Assembly (NCBI GenBank): GCA_964655115.1
Contig: CAZZKM010000039.1
Coordinates: 1 to 6,919 of the forward strand
DNA: 6,919 nucleotides
Direction of reading: 5' to 3'
Source of the DNA: ATZT02 sp964655115
GTDB taxonomy: Bacteria > Actinomycetota > Actinomycetes > S36-B12 > UBA5976
The number at the start of each line of letters is the position of its first letter. The stretch's first letter is position 1. This document shows positions 5,911 through 6,919 of this stretch, piece after piece. The notes beneath the pieces are model-generated. The model did not search any database, was not told the origin of the DNA, and was given only the letters and a program-made list of their open reading frames with translations. A program made the position numbers and the translations under genes.

Positions 5911-6764
5911 TCTTTAATTAACACACTTGCTGCGGCATTTTGCCAAGAATTTTTCCATGATGGCATTGGTTTTAAACCAGCTTTAACCCATTTTTCATTT
6001 GATAAAACTGAATAACTTGGTCTTTTTGCTGGACGAATGTATTTGTCACTCGTTGTTGAAGTTATTTTGTTTTCATCAATTTTTAATGATTTAGCAATTT
6101 CTTTTGCAAATTCAAACCAGGAACAAAATTCTGAATTAGTCACATGATAAATACCAGGATCGGGTTTCTTTTCTATAATTTCAATAATTGCATTAGCTAA
6201 ATCAAAAGTCCAAGTTGGAGATCCAATTTGATCATTAACTACTTGTAAACTTTCACCATTTCTTAATTTGTCAGCAATTATTTTTGGGAAATTTCTACCG
6301 TGAGCTCCATAAACCCAAGCCGTTCTTAAAATATATGCTTTTGGATTTCTTAATAAAGTTTCTGTTTCTCCTAATAATTTTGATTTTCCATAAACCGATT
6401 GAGGATTAGTTTGATCTGTTTCTTTATAAGGAATTTTAGAAGAACCATCAAAAACGTAATCTGTTGAAATATGAACAAAAGGAATATAATTTTCTAAAGC
6501 ATATTTTGCAATTTGTCCAACAGCTAAACCGTTAACTTTATTTGCTAAATCAATTTCTTCTTCGGCTTTATCAACTTGAGTGTAAGCTGCACAATTAACT
6601 AAATATTTAGCTGGATAATTACTTAATTTTTCTATGATACTTTCAGGATTTGCTAAATCAATTTCATTTTTGGTTAAGCCTAATACTTCATTGTTTGAAC
6701 TTTTTAATAAATAATAAAGTTCTTTTCCTAATTGACCATTTGCGCCAAGAATTACCCAGGTCAT
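5907..6764 (-). CDS. rmlD: dTDP-4-dehydrorhamnose reductase (RmlD)
   Basis: This cytosolic enzyme performs the last step of dTDP-L-rhamnose synthesis, NAD(P)H-dependent reduction of dTDP-4-dehydro-L-rhamnose. At 285 aa it is of normal length and is a stand-alone reductase, not the RmlC-RmlD fusion found in some actinobacteria. It is an extended short-chain dehydrogenase: Rossmann glycine motif GANGQLG (7-13), STDYVFDG (100-107), and catalytic T101, Y125 and K129 (YGKSK, 125-129). Substrate-side motifs typical of RmlD follow: GSPTW at 181-185 and RPAKRPSYSVL at 244-254. The ATG (6764-6762) overlaps the stop of upstream rmlB as ATGA, and no Shine-Dalgarno is visible, so it is translationally coupled to rmlB. 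Its TAA (5909-5907) shares TTA with the pknB stop region on the opposite strand. The rhamnose would feed surface-polysaccharide synthesis, plausibly by the glycosyltransferase and exporter genes in this window. Confidence 0.95.
   Translation of the reverse strand: MTWVILGANGQLGKELYYLLKSSNNEVLGLTKNEIDLANPESIIEKLSNYPAKYLVNCAAYTQVDKAEEEIDLANKVNGLAVGQIAKYALENYIPFVHISTDYVFDGSSKIPYKETDQTNPQSVYGKSKLLGETETLLRNPKAYILRTAWVYGAHGRNFPKIIADKLRNGESLQVVNDQIGSPTWTFDLANAIIEIIEKKPDPGIYHVTNSEFCSWFEFAKEIAKSLKIDENKITSTTSDKYIRPAKRPSYSVLSNEKWVKAGLKPMPSWKNSWQNAAASVLIKD
5926..5954 (+). terminator. Weak candidate terminator for pknB, inside rmlD
   Basis: Downstream of the pknB stop, GGCA (or GGC) and GCC/TGCC at 5934-5944 can form a very short hairpin, optionally extended by CTTG (5926-5929) with CAAG (5944-5947), and five T residues follow at 5950-5954. 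With no intergenic space between the convergent genes, any pknB terminator must lie within rmlD. The stem is weak and may be only coincidental. Confidence 0.2.
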
Positions 6765-6919
6765 TTTATCGCTGGAGCATTGTTCTTATGTTTTTTCCAC
6801 CAAGATTCGTTATTTTTATACCAATTAATGGTTTCAATTAATCCTTGATCAAAAATAACTTGTGGTCGATAACCTAATTCATTTGAGATTTTTGTTATAT
6901 CAACTGAGTAACGTAAATC
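6761..6919 (-). CDS. rmlB: dTDP-glucose 4,6-dehydratase (RmlB), C-terminal 52 residues, 5' part outside window
   Basis: The frame enters at base 6919 and ends with TGA at 6763-6761, giving the last 52 residues. The visible part has the RmlB C-terminal pattern: DLRYSVDITKISNELGYRP, then LIETINWYKNNESWW. In full-length RmlB the DLRY segment belongs to the conserved DRRY region and the NESWW-like end is typical of the family. RmlB makes dTDP-4-dehydro-6-deoxyglucose, two steps before the product of RmlD. The stop overlaps the rmlD start by 4 bases (ATGA), so the two are one translational unit. The Rossmann and catalytic YxxxK motifs lie upstream, outside the window, so intactness cannot be tested. 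The assignment rests on this short tail and on its rmlD neighbour; a different sugar dehydratase of the same family is possible but less likely. Confidence 0.88.
   Translation of the reverse strand, partial: DLRYSVDITKISNELGYRPQVIFDQGLIETINWYKNNESWWKKHKNNAPAIK

Noticed and set aside
6650..6841. Open frame of 63 codons on the plus strand
   Set aside because: It lies opposite the start of rmlD and the end of rmlB, both well supported by motifs and by their ATGA overlap.

Overview
The window looks like part of a small, AT-rich (roughly one third G+C by eye) and tightly packed bacterial chromosome, most likely an actinobacterium. The best evidence is the trio of an FhaA-like protein (DUF3662 plus FHA), a membrane-anchored PP2C phosphatase (PstP type) and a PASTA-repeat Ser/Thr kinase (PknB type). 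The kinase domain has strongly actinobacterial motifs. Low G+C with 4-base gene overlaps suggests a streamlined aquatic lineage (Actinomarina-like or similar), but that placement is inference. There is no rRNA, tRNA, CRISPR array, insertion sequence or phage gene.

Layout. Positions 1-2194 (minus strand) hold a three-gene run, transcribed in the order family 2 glycosyltransferase, ABC-2 polysaccharide-export permease (Wzm/TagG type), export ATPase (Wzt/TagH type, cut by the window edge). Positions 2195-2285 are the only real intergenic gap, a divergent control region with a 7-bp inverted repeat. Positions 2286-5910 (plus strand) hold fhaA, pstP and pknB. Positions 5907-6919 (minus strand) hold rmlD and the 3' end of rmlB, for dTDP-L-rhamnose synthesis. 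They run convergently into pknB, and both stop codons are read from one TTAA tetramer.

How the genes fit together. RmlB and RmlD make the activated sugar dTDP-rhamnose. The glycosyltransferase plausibly adds a sugar to a lipid-linked cell-surface glycan, and the Wzm/Wzt pair would export it. PknB senses muropeptides or lipid II through extracellular PASTA domains, PstP reverses its phosphorylation, and FhaA reads phosphothreonine; in mycobacteria this system controls cell-wall synthesis. The window is therefore an envelope neighbourhood: a signalling module flanked by surface-polysaccharide genes.

The most notable point is compaction. The textbook cluster (fhaA-fhaB-pstP-rodA-pbpA-pknA-pknB) is reduced to fhaA-pstP-pknB, with no FtsW/RodA-family or PBP gene between phosphatase and kinase, and FhaA has lost most of its usual linker. 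I do not see a wholly new system.
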